Shown here: piece by piece, positions 1-8,138 of the stretch
Numbering within the stretch: position 1 is the first letter of the stretch
Layout: each line of letters begins with the position of its first letter
Source of the DNA: Methyloferula stellata AR4
Lineage (GTDB): Bacteria > Pseudomonadota > Alphaproteobacteria > Rhizobiales > Beijerinckiaceae
Assembly: GCF_000385335.1 (NCBI RefSeq)
Contig: NZ_ARWA01000001.1
Coordinates: forward strand, 310,001-374,000
Length of the DNA: 64,000 bases
Reading direction: 5' to 3'
Made by a program: the position numbers and the translations under genes
The notes under the pieces: model-generated
Told to the model about the DNA's origin: nothing
Databases searched by the model: none
The model's input: the letters and a program-made list of their open reading frames with translations, nothing else

Positions 1-542
1 TTGTTATCCCAGCCCTGGATCGTACTGCCGGAGGCAAGATCGCTCGGCCATTCTCCACAAGGCGTCGCGACTTTTGCCTTGAGTCCTGTAAAGCTCAATC
101 GAATGGGCGAGGCCAATGCGGGTTGGGTGACAGGATAGCTGCCAACCCTGACGGGTGCATGCACGCCGCTGGCGGCAAGCACTTGGCGGATCGCTTCTGC
201 CGGCACATGGCCGGGCACGCCGGAGCCTGTGGGATAGAGAATCAAAATCGGTCCCTCGCCCACTTGCCGGTAAAGATGCCCGAAGGTCACGAGTTCGCCG
301 ATGCTATGCTGATCGAGGACGCCTGGGCCTCCGGCCGGGAAAATATCGAGAACCCGCGATGTTTCCGACAGGGTGATCGGGTGTCTTACGCGATAGTCGT
401 CCATCGGGATCGACGATGTTTGCATGCGATCCACGGTGTTGCAGGCGCAAAGACCGAGGCTCAAGCCCAAGATCACGATGCCTTGCGAGAGAAAGGAGTT
501 CGGCATGCCCCGCTGTGCCTTTTGCTTAGATACCGGCATCAT
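1..542 (-). CDS. cpaD: Flp pilus assembly protein CpaD (partial, C-terminus off the left edge)
   Basis: This frame is open from the start codon to the left edge, giving about 180 residues. An N-terminal hydrophobic stretch ends in the lipobox-like LGLCAC, followed by the motif DDYRVRHPITLSE that is characteristic of CpaD/TadZ-associated lipoproteins of Flp pili. CpaD proteins are outer-membrane-associated lipoproteins that assist the CpaC secretin. Two ATG codons stand in tandem at 537-542 with a weak AGGA upstream; an internal ATG at 506 in the same frame is an alternative start, leaving a shorter leader before the lipobox. It follows cpaC by 44 bp and is the last visible gene of the flp-cpaA-cpaB-cpaC-cpaD series. 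The remaining genes (cpaE, cpaF, tadB/C) would be expected beyond the edge. Confidence 0.85.
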   Translation of the reverse strand, partial: MMPVSKQKAQRGMPNSFLSQGIVILGLSLGLCACNTVDRMQTSSIPMDDYRVRHPITLSETSRVLDIFPAGGPGVLDQHSIGELVTFGHLYRQVGEGPILILYPTGSGVPGHVPAEAIRQVLAASGVHAPVRVGSYPVTQPALASPIRLSFTGLKAKVATPCGEWPSDLASGSTIQGWDN

Positions 543-586
543 GATTCATTGTCCTGCGGAAGTGCTTCGACAGAGGCAGCTTTGCC

Positions 587-2068
587 TCAATCCTGAATGA
601 AACCGATATGTCCCTTGTAGTTTTGAACCGCCTGCGGATTCGTGGGCGAGGCATAAAGCTTATTGATCCTGCCGAGCAGAACCGTTTGCGGATCGGACGC
701 GTCGGCAAAGCCATCGTCCGGCCTCGGCAATTCGTTCGCGGCAACGGGCTTGACGATATAGGGGGTGACGATGATCATGAGTTCGGTTTCCTGACGCTGA
801 TAATCGCGCGAGCGAAACAGCGTGCCAAGAATCGGAACATTCATGAGGCCCGGAAGCCCATTGATGACTTGCGCCGTCTGCGTCTGTAAAAGCCCCGCCG
901 AAGCAATCGAGCCGCCCGAGGGCAATTCAACGCTCGTCGAATTCTTGCGCGTGAGCAGACTGGGCACAGGCACGCCCTGGATAACGACCGTCCTTGAAAA
1001 GTCGACGTCTGTTACCTCGGTCGAGAGATGCAGAAGGATGCGGCCTTCGGCGAGAACGATGGGCGTGAAATTCAAAGCAACGCCGAAATTCTGATAAATC
1101 GCACCGCCGGAACAAAAAGCCTGGCTGCTCGTCGAGACCGAACTCGTCGTGCCGGAACAGGCGACGGCCGGCCCGGGGATCGGGAACTGGCCGCCGACCA
1201 TGAAGGTCGCGCTTTCGCCGGAAACCGCCGCCACGGTCGGCTCCGCGAGAACGCGCGTAACGCCGTAGCGCTCGAAAGCTTGGATGTTTGCCGCGAGCGT
1301 TCCTGCCGGATTGGTCAGCGCGAGCTGCGTCGTGACCGCATTGGTACTTCCGTTAGGTACAACGCTGCTCAAGGGCCCGTTGATCGCGAATGGATTGGCT
1401 TGCGTGAACGAGCCCCAACTGCCGGCGATCGTGCTGCTCGTCAGGCCGAGCTGCTTTGCAACGTTGCGTTGGATCTCGGCCACGGTCACCTTCAGCATGA
1501 CCTGAGTGCGGCCGCGGATGACGAGCGAATTGATGACCAAGCCCTCGCTACCCGCCCCTGCAGCTCCGTTGGACTGCTTGGCGAAGCCTTGCGCGATGTC
1601 TCCGATACGTTGCGCATCCTCGGCCGAATCGACTTCGCCGGTCAGAACGATCGTGTCATTGATCGTGCGTGCCGTAACGTTGGCGCCGGGTAAGGCAGCC
1701 TTGATGATTTGCTGCAACTCACCGGTGTCACGGCCGATGCTCAATTCCAGCACGGCGATCTGATGGCCGTCGTGATCGAGTGCAAAGACCGTCGTCTGCC
1801 CGTTCTCCATTCCGATGACGTAAAGCTTGCGCGCCGAGCGCACGACGGCATTTGCAACCTTCGGATTGCCGATGAAGATTTCGGACGCGTCACGCGGAAG
1901 ATCGACGATGATCGACTTGCCGACACCCATGGAAATGCGGCGCGTCAGAACGCCTCCTATCATCTGTTGCGTGTCGGAACTCACTTCGGCATGGACCGTG
2001 ACCGCCGATATGAGAAAGAAGAGGCTCACCCCAAACCCGCGTAAAAGAGCCGGAATAAGCGTTTTCAT
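587..2068 (-). CDS. cpaC: Flp pilus secretin CpaC/RcpA
   Basis: About 493 residues, forming the outer-membrane secretin channel of the Flp/Tad pilus. A signal peptide (MKTLIPALLRGFG followed by a hydrophobic run ending VHA) leads into a pilus N-terminal domain (roughly residues 30-100, with the SIIVDLPRDASEIFIGNP signature), a BON-like segment (about 105-170) and a C-terminal secretin domain carrying the VELPSGGSIASAGL motif and the TELMIIVTPYIV ending typical of the family. The start at 2068 is chosen because GGAG lies at good spacing upstream and the signal peptide begins there; an in-frame ATG at 2119 would add 17 charged residues and overlap the cpaB stop. It is co-oriented with cpaB upstream and cpaD downstream. 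Confidence 0.92.
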   Translation of the reverse strand: MKTLIPALLRGFGVSLFFLISAVTVHAEVSSDTQQMIGGVLTRRISMGVGKSIIVDLPRDASEIFIGNPKVANAVVRSARKLYVIGMENGQTTVFALDHDGHQIAVLELSIGRDTGELQQIIKAALPGANVTARTINDTIVLTGEVDSAEDAQRIGDIAQGFAKQSNGAAGAGSEGLVINSLVIRGRTQVMLKVTVAEIQRNVAKQLGLTSSTIAGSWGSFTQANPFAINGPLSSVVPNGSTNAVTTQLALTNPAGTLAANIQAFERYGVTRVLAEPTVAAVSGESATFMVGGQFPIPGPAVACSGTTSSVSTSSQAFCSGGAIYQNFGVALNFTPIVLAEGRILLHLSTEVTDVDFSRTVVIQGVPVPSLLTRKNSTSVELPSGGSIASAGLLQTQTAQVINGLPGLMNVPILGTLFRSRDYQRQETELMIIVTPYIVKPVAANELPRPDDGFADASDPQTVLLGRINKLYASPTNPQAVQNYKGHIGFIQD

Positions 2069-2115
2069 ATTCCGTTCTCCAGAAGAATGATCATTGATTC
2101 GATCCAAATCCGTCT

Positions 2116-2913
2116 TCAATGCGACTGAACCTGCAAGGCGACGCCATATTTGACGATCGTCTTGACGGGCTGTTCCGGCCGTTCGGTGGTTTCGCTCTCG
2201 TTCGTATTGGAATCGGCCATGCTGCGGAGGATCAGCGACAATTGGCCGATACGCTGCGCCAGGATGAGAATCGATGCCTGTCTCGGCGTGACTTCGAGCG
2301 TCGCGCTCGTGCCCGAGACGACGCGCTCATTGTTTTTTTCCTGAACCGTCTGGCCGATGGCGAGAACCCTTATGTTCGTCAAAATGGGCTCGGTGACATA
2401 GCCGTCGCCGCCGGCTTTCGCCGTTGCGTCGTCATGGATCGTGTGAAGAACGTCGACGTGATCGTTCGGCAAGATGAAGCCGCCGGCCGTATTGGAGCCG
2501 CTGGCTTCGATGTTGATGGAGACCGCTCGCATGCCGGGCGTCAGTATCGCCGCCATGAAATTCGAATTCGCGCCCTTAACCAGACGCTCGCGGCGGAACG
2601 GTTCGCCCTCGGAGAAATTGCTGCGCACCACCGAGCCATTGACCTCGTTCATCGCGTCTGGCGAAGAACTTTTGCGAATGACACCTTCAGGCACATTGGC
2701 CTTGGGCCAGCTCTGCCAGCGCATGTCCGCCGGCGTGAGAACGGAACCGAAGGTCAACTCACGCGCTGCGACCAGCACGTCGTCCGTAGCGACCGTAGGG
2801 GCGGCGGGAACAGGAGCCGGCGCTTCCGGCGGTTTCGAGCTGCTGGCCAAGTAGGCCGCGGCAAGACCGGCCACCAGAGCCACACCCAAAACTGCTAACC
2901 GAGCTACTTTCAT
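2116..2913 (-). CDS. cpaB: Flp pilus assembly protein CpaB (SAF domain)
   Basis: 265 residues with an N-terminal membrane anchor (MKVARLAVLGVALVAGLAAAYLA) followed by a proline-rich linker and a SAF/CpaB domain. The segments VLVAARELTFGSVLTPADMRW and GMRAVSINIEASGSNTAGGFILPNDHVDVL (given here only as landmarks) are typical of CpaB/RcpC, a periplasmic partner of the secretin in Flp pilus assembly. It lies between cpaA and cpaC on the same strand, with only about 48 bp before the preferred cpaC start. No strong Shine-Dalgarno sequence is visible, so translation may depend on the polycistronic context. Confidence 0.9.
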   Translation of the reverse strand: MKVARLAVLGVALVAGLAAAYLASSSKPPEAPAPVPAAPTVATDDVLVAARELTFGSVLTPADMRWQSWPKANVPEGVIRKSSSPDAMNEVNGSVVRSNFSEGEPFRRERLVKGANSNFMAAILTPGMRAVSINIEASGSNTAGGFILPNDHVDVLHTIHDDATAKAGGDGYVTEPILTNIRVLAIGQTVQEKNNERVVSGTSATLEVTPRQASILILAQRIGQLSLILRSMADSNTNESETTERPEQPVKTIVKYGVALQVQSH

Positions 2914-3034
2914 TTTTCAGGGTCAATCCGTTCGCACGTCTTCATTTGACGCGGACGGAATTGGACCATGCAAAGGTCAAATTAAGGTTAATCAATTCTG
3001 TAAAATTGGAGTTCTCTCAGGGGAGGCGGGGGTC

Positions 3035-3568
3035 TTAGACCTGCGGCAAGGAGGCGGCGCTTAGCCAGATACCGGTATCCGGGTAGATCATAAGCCCGGC
3101 AATGGCGAGCGCGATGCCATAGGGAACGCCATTGTTGCGATCATGCAGGCGTGCAACCCATTGCTGCGCGTAGAGCCATTGCGGCAAAGGCCACCTACGA
3201 AGCTGAAGGAAGAAAAGCGTAAGGCCGCCGCCGAGCAGAGCGGTCAGCAGGCTGTAATCGGCGAGATGGTCCCAGCCGACCCAAAGCGCCGTAGCGGCGC
3301 AGAGTTTGGCGTCACCGCCGCCAATCCAGCCGAACGCAAAAAGCGTGAAAGTGCATATGAGCACGGCAAACCCGCAGGACAGATGCAGGCCGAATTCGGC
3401 GAGCGGCATCTGAATGGCGTAGGCGAGCCCGCAGAAGATCACGACCAAAGCGATCGAGACCCGATTCGAGATCGTCATCGTAAACAGATCCGAAAAGGCC
3501 GCGAAGACCATGAGGCCGGGGAAAAATATCAGCGTCGCCGTTTCAAGGATCATCTGTCGGTCCATCAT
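3035..3568 (-). CDS. cpaA: Prepilin peptidase CpaA (A24 family)
   Basis: 177 residues with five to six hydrophobic segments, as expected for the short TadV/CpaA class of prepilin peptidases that lack the methylase domain of PilD. The two catalytic aspartates of the aspartyl protease family are visible: Asp27 in AAFSDLFT and Asp86 in the GxGD-type motif WIGGGDAKLC. The enzyme cleaves the Flp prepilin leader at the cytoplasmic membrane. The gene sits between flp and cpaB on the same strand, the usual order. Two ATG codons in tandem leave the start uncertain by one residue. Confidence 0.9.
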   Translation of the reverse strand: MMDRQMILETATLIFFPGLMVFAAFSDLFTMTISNRVSIALVVIFCGLAYAIQMPLAEFGLHLSCGFAVLICTFTLFAFGWIGGGDAKLCAATALWVGWDHLADYSLLTALLGGGLTLFFLQLRRWPLPQWLYAQQWVARLHDRNNGVPYGIALAIAGLMIYPDTGIWLSAASLPQV

Positions 3569-3684
3569 GCAGCTCGGCCCGAAGGCTTAAAGCCCTGCCT
3601 TCCGGCAAAGGCCAAATTCCTGCTGGCGGAAGCTGGTGCAGGAACGTCCCGAGGCCAGCCTTAAACATCTCATATCGTTTGGAA

Positions 3685-3716
3685 CGTAAACCAAACTCAT
3701 TGACCGTTCGTTTACG
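3685..3716. promoter_or_regulatory. Inverted repeat upstream of cpaA
   Basis: CGTAAAC at 3685-3691 and GTTTACG at 3710-3716 are perfect inverted 7-bp arms separated by 18 bp in the flp-cpaA intergenic region. The spacing would suit a dimeric regulator, but no known consensus is recognised, so the role is a guess. Confidence 0.3.
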
Positions 3717-3763
3717 GATCACGCCGCGCATGGAGCCTCCAGATACGTTGAAGCCCCCATACT

Positions 3764-3787
3764 AAGCGCTGCCCGACGGCAGCGCTT
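3764..3787 (-). terminator. Perfect stem-loop between flp and cpaA
   Basis: AAGCGCTGCC pairs perfectly with GGCAGCGCTT across a four-base loop (3774-3777). It lies about 55 bp after the flp stop codon on the flp strand. No T-run follows, so it may act as an mRNA-stabilising or attenuating hairpin that lets the pilin be made in excess over the assembly proteins, rather than as a full terminator. Confidence 0.6.
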
Positions 3788-3842
3788 GTACGGAGGCTTA
3801 AACAGATCGGCTACTCTCAAGTCTCTGGAAAAGATCCGGAGC

Positions 3843-4007
3843 TTAGGTGAGGTTGGCAGCGATGGCGTTGAACTTCGCCGAAAGCTTGGTGCCGACCGTC
3901 GTGATCGTGGCGATAATCACAACAGCGATCAAACCCGCGATCAGACCGTATTCAATTGCCGTTGCGCCGGATTGATCCTGTGAAAAGCGCGACAGTAAAT
4001 TCTTCAT
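3843..4007 (-). CDS. flp: Flp-type pilin
   Basis: A 54-residue type IVb prepilin. A short charged leader (MKNLLSRFSQDQSG) is followed by the cleavage site G|ATAIEYGLI, with Glu at mature position 5 and Tyr at 6, then a hydrophobic helix and a short C-terminal tail. Length and motif match Flp major pilins. The start at 4007 has AGGAGC at ideal spacing; a codon seven residues upstream (4028) is in frame but lacks support. As first gene of the pilus cluster it is probably transcribed from the 4008-4438 intergenic region. Confidence 0.93.
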   Translation of the reverse strand: MKNLLSRFSQDQSGATAIEYGLIAGLIAVVIIATITTVGTKLSAKFNAIAANLT

Positions 4008-4438
4008 CTGTTTGCTCCTGATTCCCAATCTCCAAGGCCAGCCCTCTTCATAGTCAAGTCGACTGGATGAAATGAAAGCTATCGGCTGGTGATTGCAAAC
4101 GCGTTAATCCGAAGAATGAAAACAGCGTGACGGCTAACTATATTTTATTGGTTAAACGATCCTGAACAGCCTTGTGAAAGCTTAATTGACCCGTGTTAAT
4201 ATCCACATGTCCGTCATTATTACATAAATTTCTAAGTGTTATTACTTATGATAGCGCCAAAGGAACGGGCGTCTGGCATGATGTTGCTGCGACAGAGGAT
4301 TCAACCGATGGCGTGCGGAGAAGTGCCGCGCACTGCCCGTTCGGGGAGCCCCCTCCCGCGCACGCACGTCTTTAGACTTCATTCACTATTCTAGGTTTTA
4401 TTGCGGATAGCACCCCCCCTTCGCGCATTAGGCAGGCC
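4008..4438. promoter_or_regulatory. Divergent intergenic region between flp and the secretin-N protein
   Basis: About 430 bp without a convincing gene, noticeably AT-rich around 4130-4250. It must hold promoters for flp (minus strand) and for the gene starting at 4439 (plus strand). Several TTAA-containing stretches are present, but none has the spacing of a full CtrA site (TTAA-N7-TTAA), so CtrA control is not claimed. Confidence 0.4.
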
Positions 4439-4915
4439 ATGCGTTTGTCGCAACGTTTCGCAGCTTGGCTGGCACCAAAGTCGTTTCCGTTTCAGGCTGT
4501 CCTCATCTTGGCGCTGGCTTGCGCATCTCCGGCTGTCGCGAATACGGACAAGATCGTCGTGACCGTAGATCAGGCCCGGATCGTCAAGATCCCCGCCAAT
4601 GCCAGGACGCTCGTGATCGGCAATCCGATCATCGCAGACGTGACCTTGCAGAACGGCGTCATGATCGTCACGGGCAAAGGCTTCGGCCAAACCAATTTCA
4701 TCGCATTGGACGAGGCCGGAAATCCGGTGGCAGAATCGATGATCGAGGTGATCGGGGGCACCAATGCCCTCGTGGTTCAACGCGGCATGGACCAGCAGTC
4801 CTATTCATGCGCGCCAAGGTGCGAGCCGACCGTCAAACTTGGCGACGATCCCAAATATATGGGCGAAATCTCCGGTCAGGTCCAAGCGCATAGCGCTGCC
4901 TCCGGCGGCCACTAA
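4439..4915 (+). CDS. Secreted single-domain pilus-assembly N-terminal (secretin-N-like) protein
   Basis: 158 residues. A signal peptide (hydrophobic AVLILALACASPAVAN) precedes a single domain matching the pilus-assembly N-terminal module found at the front of CpaC: VDQARIVKIPANARTLVIGNP and GKGFGQTNFIALDEAG are the recognisable segments. The tail contains a Cys-Ala-Pro-Arg-Cys pair that could form a disulfide. There is no secretin domain. Proteins of this kind are often encoded next to flp in Hyphomicrobiales and are presumed periplasmic pilus accessory factors; the exact role is not known to me. It is divergent from flp across a 430-bp region. Confidence 0.8.
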   Translation: MRLSQRFAAWLAPKSFPFQAVLILALACASPAVANTDKIVVTVDQARIVKIPANARTLVIGNPIIADVTLQNGVMIVTGKGFGQTNFIALDEAGNPVAESMIEVIGGTNALVVQRGMDQQSYSCAPRCEPTVKLGDDPKYMGEISGQVQAHSAASGGH

Positions 4916-4966
4916 ACACGGCCAGGGCTTTGACGAGAGGCACACGCTCCAAGTATTCGTCCAGAC

Positions 4967-5009
4967 GCATGATCTCATCCGAAAACTCTGCAACTTTTTG
5001 GGATCATGC
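4967..5009. repeat. Palindromic repeat, copy A
   Basis: A roughly 43-bp imperfect palindrome with GCATGATC / GATCATGC ends and a CTCTGCAACTTTTTGG core, between two convergent genes and ending exactly at the stop codon of the mutase. Related copies occur at 30191, 48734 and 57147-57242. It may serve as a bidirectional terminator. Confidence 0.75.
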
Positions 5010-6509
5010 TTAGAGCGTCTGATTATAGGCGCCGACTTCCGGGTTTTCCCGCAGCACCCGATCAACGGCTGTAAACATCTCGCGCATCCGCGCTTCCGAC
5101 ACCGGGCTCTCTACGACAACCACGAGCTCCGGCTTGTTGGACGAGGCACGCACAAGTCCCCAGGTTCCGTCTTCCGCCGTGATGCGCACGCCATTCACGG
5201 TGACAAGATCGCGAATCTTCGAGCCGATGATCGTCTCGGCTTTGTCCTGCATGGCCTTGAAGCGCGCAAGCACACGCTCGACCACCTCATATTTGATTTC
5301 GTCGGCGCAATGCGGCGACATGGTCGGCGAGCCCCATGTCTTCGGCAGATCGGCGTAGAGCATGCTCATCGACTTCTGCGGATTGCGGTCGAGCATGTCG
5401 ATGATCTGGATCGCGGTCACGAGCCCGTCGTCATAGCCGCGTCCGACCGGCGCATTGAAGAAGAAATGGCCGGATTTCTCGAAGCCTGCGAGCGCCTTCA
5501 GATCGGTGACGCGGCGCTTGATATAGGAATGCCCGGTCTTCCAATAATCCGCCTTGGCGCCGCGTTCGATCAACACGGGATCGGTTGAAAAAAGCCCTGT
5601 CGATTTCACATCGACCACGAAAGTCGCGCCCGGATGGAGCTTCGACAAATCGCGCGCAAGCATGACGCCGATCTTATCGGCGAAAATCTCTTCGCCCTTC
5701 CCGTCGACCACGCCGCAGCGATCGCCGTCGCCGTCGAAGCCAAGCCCGATATCGGCACCGGTCTCGCGCACCTTATCGGCTATGGCATGCAGCATTTTCA
5801 GATCTTCGGGATTGGGATTATAGCGCGGAAAATTATAGTCGAGCTCGGTATCGAGCGGGATCACCTCACAGCCGAGCTTCGCCAGAACCGCCGGGGCAAA
5901 AGCCCCCGCCGTGCCATTGCCGCAGGCAGCCACCACTTTGAGCTTGCGCGCGATCTTGGGCCGGTCGGTGAGATCGGCCATGTAGCGGGCCGGAAAATCC
6001 GGAACGAAGCGATAGGCGCCGCCATCCGCATAGCGGAACTTGCCGGAGAGCACGATGTCCTTCAGCGCGCCCATCTCGTCGGGCCCGAAGGTCACTGGCC
6101 GCTGCGCACCGATTTTGACGCCCGTCCAGCCATTGTCATTATGCGAGGCCGTGACCATCGCAACGGCCGGCACGTCGAGCGCGAATTGCGCGAAATAGGC
6201 CATGGGCGAAAGTGCGAGCCCGATGTCGTGCACTTTGCAGCCGGCCGCCATGAGCCCGGTCATCAGCGCATATTTGATCGAGGCCGAATAGGCGCGAAAA
6301 TCATGGCCCGTCACGATCTCGGGCTTCACGCCCATGTCGTGCAGAAGCGTGCCTATGCCGAGGCCCAGCGCCTGCACGCCCATGAGATTGATTTCTTTTT
6401 CGAAGAGCCAGCGCGCGTCATATTCGCGAAAGCCCGTGGGCTTCACCATGGGCTGGGTTTCATAGGCATATGTATTCGGCGTCAATTGCGGCACGGGCAT
6501 CGGAAACAT
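5010..6509 (-). CDS. Phosphomannomutase/phosphoglucomutase
   Basis: 499 residues of the alpha-D-phosphohexomutase family, which interconverts hexose 6- and 1-phosphates for nucleotide-sugar and exopolysaccharide/LPS synthesis. The catalytic phosphoserine loop TASHNDNGWTG is present with Ser122, the metal-binding loop reads DGDGDRCGVVD, and the sugar-binding region GFEKSGHFFFN and the C-terminal phosphate-binding RASSNKPELVV loop are intact. The start at 6509 has AGGA upstream; a longer in-frame start at 6608 would add 33 residues that overlap the aceA terminator and is unlikely. It stands alone downstream of aceA. Confidence 0.9.
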   Translation of the reverse strand: MFPMPVPQLTPNTYAYETQPMVKPTGFREYDARWLFEKEINLMGVQALGLGIGTLLHDMGVKPEIVTGHDFRAYSASIKYALMTGLMAAGCKVHDIGLALSPMAYFAQFALDVPAVAMVTASHNDNGWTGVKIGAQRPVTFGPDEMGALKDIVLSGKFRYADGGAYRFVPDFPARYMADLTDRPKIARKLKVVAACGNGTAGAFAPAVLAKLGCEVIPLDTELDYNFPRYNPNPEDLKMLHAIADKVRETGADIGLGFDGDGDRCGVVDGKGEEIFADKIGVMLARDLSKLHPGATFVVDVKSTGLFSTDPVLIERGAKADYWKTGHSYIKRRVTDLKALAGFEKSGHFFFNAPVGRGYDDGLVTAIQIIDMLDRNPQKSMSMLYADLPKTWGSPTMSPHCADEIKYEVVERVLARFKAMQDKAETIIGSKIRDLVTVNGVRITAEDGTWGLVRASSNKPELVVVVESPVSEARMREMFTAVDRVLRENPEVGAYNQTL

Positions 6510-6587
6510 GGGAGATCCTGAACGGCGGGATAGGCGCGGTCCTAAACCATTCTTCCCGCCAATCAAATAGGCCGCATTCCGGCGCGC

Positions 6588-6622
6588 AAAAGAAAAGCCT
6601 TCCCGCACGAGGCAGGAAGGCT
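6588..6622 (-). terminator. Rho-independent terminator of aceA
   Basis: On the minus strand AGCCTTCC and GGGAAGGCT form a stem around a ten-base loop, followed directly by TTTTCTTTT. It lies about 30 bp beyond the aceA stop codon, in the expected position. Confidence 0.85.
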
Positions 6623-6654
6623 AAGTTTCTACCCGGGGATACGGGTATTAGGTA

Positions 6655-7971
6655 TTATTCCGCGGCGACGGAAGACGGCTTGGTCTTGTCCTTGAACTGC
6701 GCGCTCTCGGTCGATTCACCCATCGCGGTGGTGGAAGATGCGCCGCCAGAGATGGCAACCGACACGGCATCGAAATAGCCGGTGCCGACTTCGCGCTGAT
6801 GCCGCGTTGCCGAATAGCCCTTGGCCTCAAGGTCGAACTCGGCCTGCTGAAGCTCCGAATAGGCGTCCATGCCGCGATCCTTGTAGCCGAGCGCCAGCTC
6901 GTACATGGAGAGGTTCAGCGAGTGAAAGCCTGCCAGCGTCACGAACTGATACTTGTAGCCCATGGCACCCAGCTCGCGCTGGAACTTCTCGATGGTCGCC
7001 TTATCCAGCTTGGCGCGCCAGTTGAACGACGGCGAGCAATTGTAGGCGAGCAGCTTGCCCGGGAACTTCTTATGGACCGCTTCCGCGAACTCACGGGCTT
7101 CGCCGAGATCCGGGTGCGAGGTTTCCCACCACAGCATGTCGGAGACCTCGGCATAGGCGAGGCCCCGCGAGATGCAATGGGCAAGGCCGGTGCCGTCCTT
7201 CAGGCGGTAGAAGCCTTCCGGCGTGCGGCTGTCCGGGATGATGAAGGGACGATCGCGCTCATCCACATCCGAAGTGATGAGCTTCGCCGATTCAGCGTCC
7301 GTACGGGCGACGACGAGCGTGGGCACGCCCATGACGTCAGCGGCGAGACGCGCCGCCGAGAGGCTGCGCTCATGCTGCGCCGTCGGAAGCAGAACCTTGC
7401 CGCCGAGATGGCCGCATTTCTTTTCCGACGCGAGCTGATCCTCGAAATGAACCGCCGCGACGCCCGCTTCGATATAGGCCTTCATGATCTCGAAGACATT
7501 GAGCGGACCGCCGAAGCCGGCTTCCGCGTCGGCGATGATCGGCAGGAACCAGTCGCGCGTCACATTGCCTTCGGCGTGCTCGATCTCATCGACGCGCTTG
7601 AAGGTCTTGTTGATCTTGCGGGCGAGTTCCGGGCCTGAGTTCGCCGGATAGAGCGATTGATCCGGATACATGGCGCCGGCCACATTGGCGTCGGCCGCGA
7701 CCTGCCAGCCGGAGAGATAGATGGCCTCCAATCCGGCGCGTGCCATCTGCATCGCCTGATTGCCGGTGACGGCGCCCAGCGAATGCACATAGGGCCGCTC
7801 CTGCATCAGCTTCCAGAGCTTATTGGCGGAGCGCTCGGCCAGCGTATAGGCGATCGGGAAGGAGCCGCGCAGCCGCTTTACCTCTTCGGGACCATAGGGA
7901 CGGCGGATTCCGTCGAAGCGCCCGGCCGGCGCCGAGGGGATAAGGTCCTGAAAGCTTTCTGTTGTGCTCAT
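6655..7971 (-). CDS. aceA: Isocitrate lyase
   Basis: 438 residues, the usual length for bacterial isocitrate lyase. The enzyme splits isocitrate to glyoxylate and succinate, the first step of the glyoxylate shunt, in the cytoplasm. The catalytic [13 protein letters not shown] loop is present with Cys186, as are ADAEAGFGG (metal-binding) and the WWETSHPDL and NCSPSFNW signatures. The start at 7971 has GGAG at good spacing; 19 extra upstream residues are possible but lack a ribosome-binding site. Divergent from it is an XRE-family regulator that probably controls it. A clear terminator follows. Malate synthase is not in the window. Confidence 0.96.
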   Translation of the reverse strand: MSTTESFQDLIPSAPAGRFDGIRRPYGPEEVKRLRGSFPIAYTLAERSANKLWKLMQERPYVHSLGAVTGNQAMQMARAGLEAIYLSGWQVAADANVAGAMYPDQSLYPANSGPELARKINKTFKRVDEIEHAEGNVTRDWFLPIIADAEAGFGGPLNVFEIMKAYIEAGVAAVHFEDQLASEKKCGHLGGKVLLPTAQHERSLSAARLAADVMGVPTLVVARTDAESAKLITSDVDERDRPFIIPDSRTPEGFYRLKDGTGLAHCISRGLAYAEVSDMLWWETSHPDLGEAREFAEAVHKKFPGKLLAYNCSPSFNWRAKLDKATIEKFQRELGAMGYKYQFVTLAGFHSLNLSMYELALGYKDRGMDAYSELQQAEFDLEAKGYSATRHQREVGTGYFDAVSVAISGGASSTTAMGESTESAQFKDKTKPSSVAAE

Positions 7972-8117
7972 GCGAGGCTCCGATATTAACAGAAATTGAC
8001 AAAAATTGCGGCTTACGCCGCATGTCACCCCAGATATCGCTCATAGCTGCACTCTTGCAAGCTGCGAAAAGGAGGAATAAAGTCGCCTTGTCATGATAAG
8101 ACACGTCATTCTTGTCG

Positions 8118-8138
8118 ATTTGAAAATACTTTACAAAT
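8118..8138. promoter_or_regulatory. Candidate operator overlapping the XRE regulator start codon
   Basis: ATTTG and CAAAT flank AAA...TTT in a 21-bp imperfect palindrome (16 of 20 arm positions symmetric) covering the start codon of the divergent regulator. This would fit binding by the regulator itself, giving autoregulation. The match to RamB-type TTTGCAAA sites is only partial. Confidence 0.45.

Noticed and set aside
123-596. Plus-strand open frame of 157 codons at the left edge
   Set aside because: It is the antisense shadow of cpaD, whose minus-strand frame has clear family motifs.
2914-4438. CtrA-binding sites before the pilus genes
   Set aside because: TTAA half-sites are present but none has a second TTAA at the right seven-base spacing.
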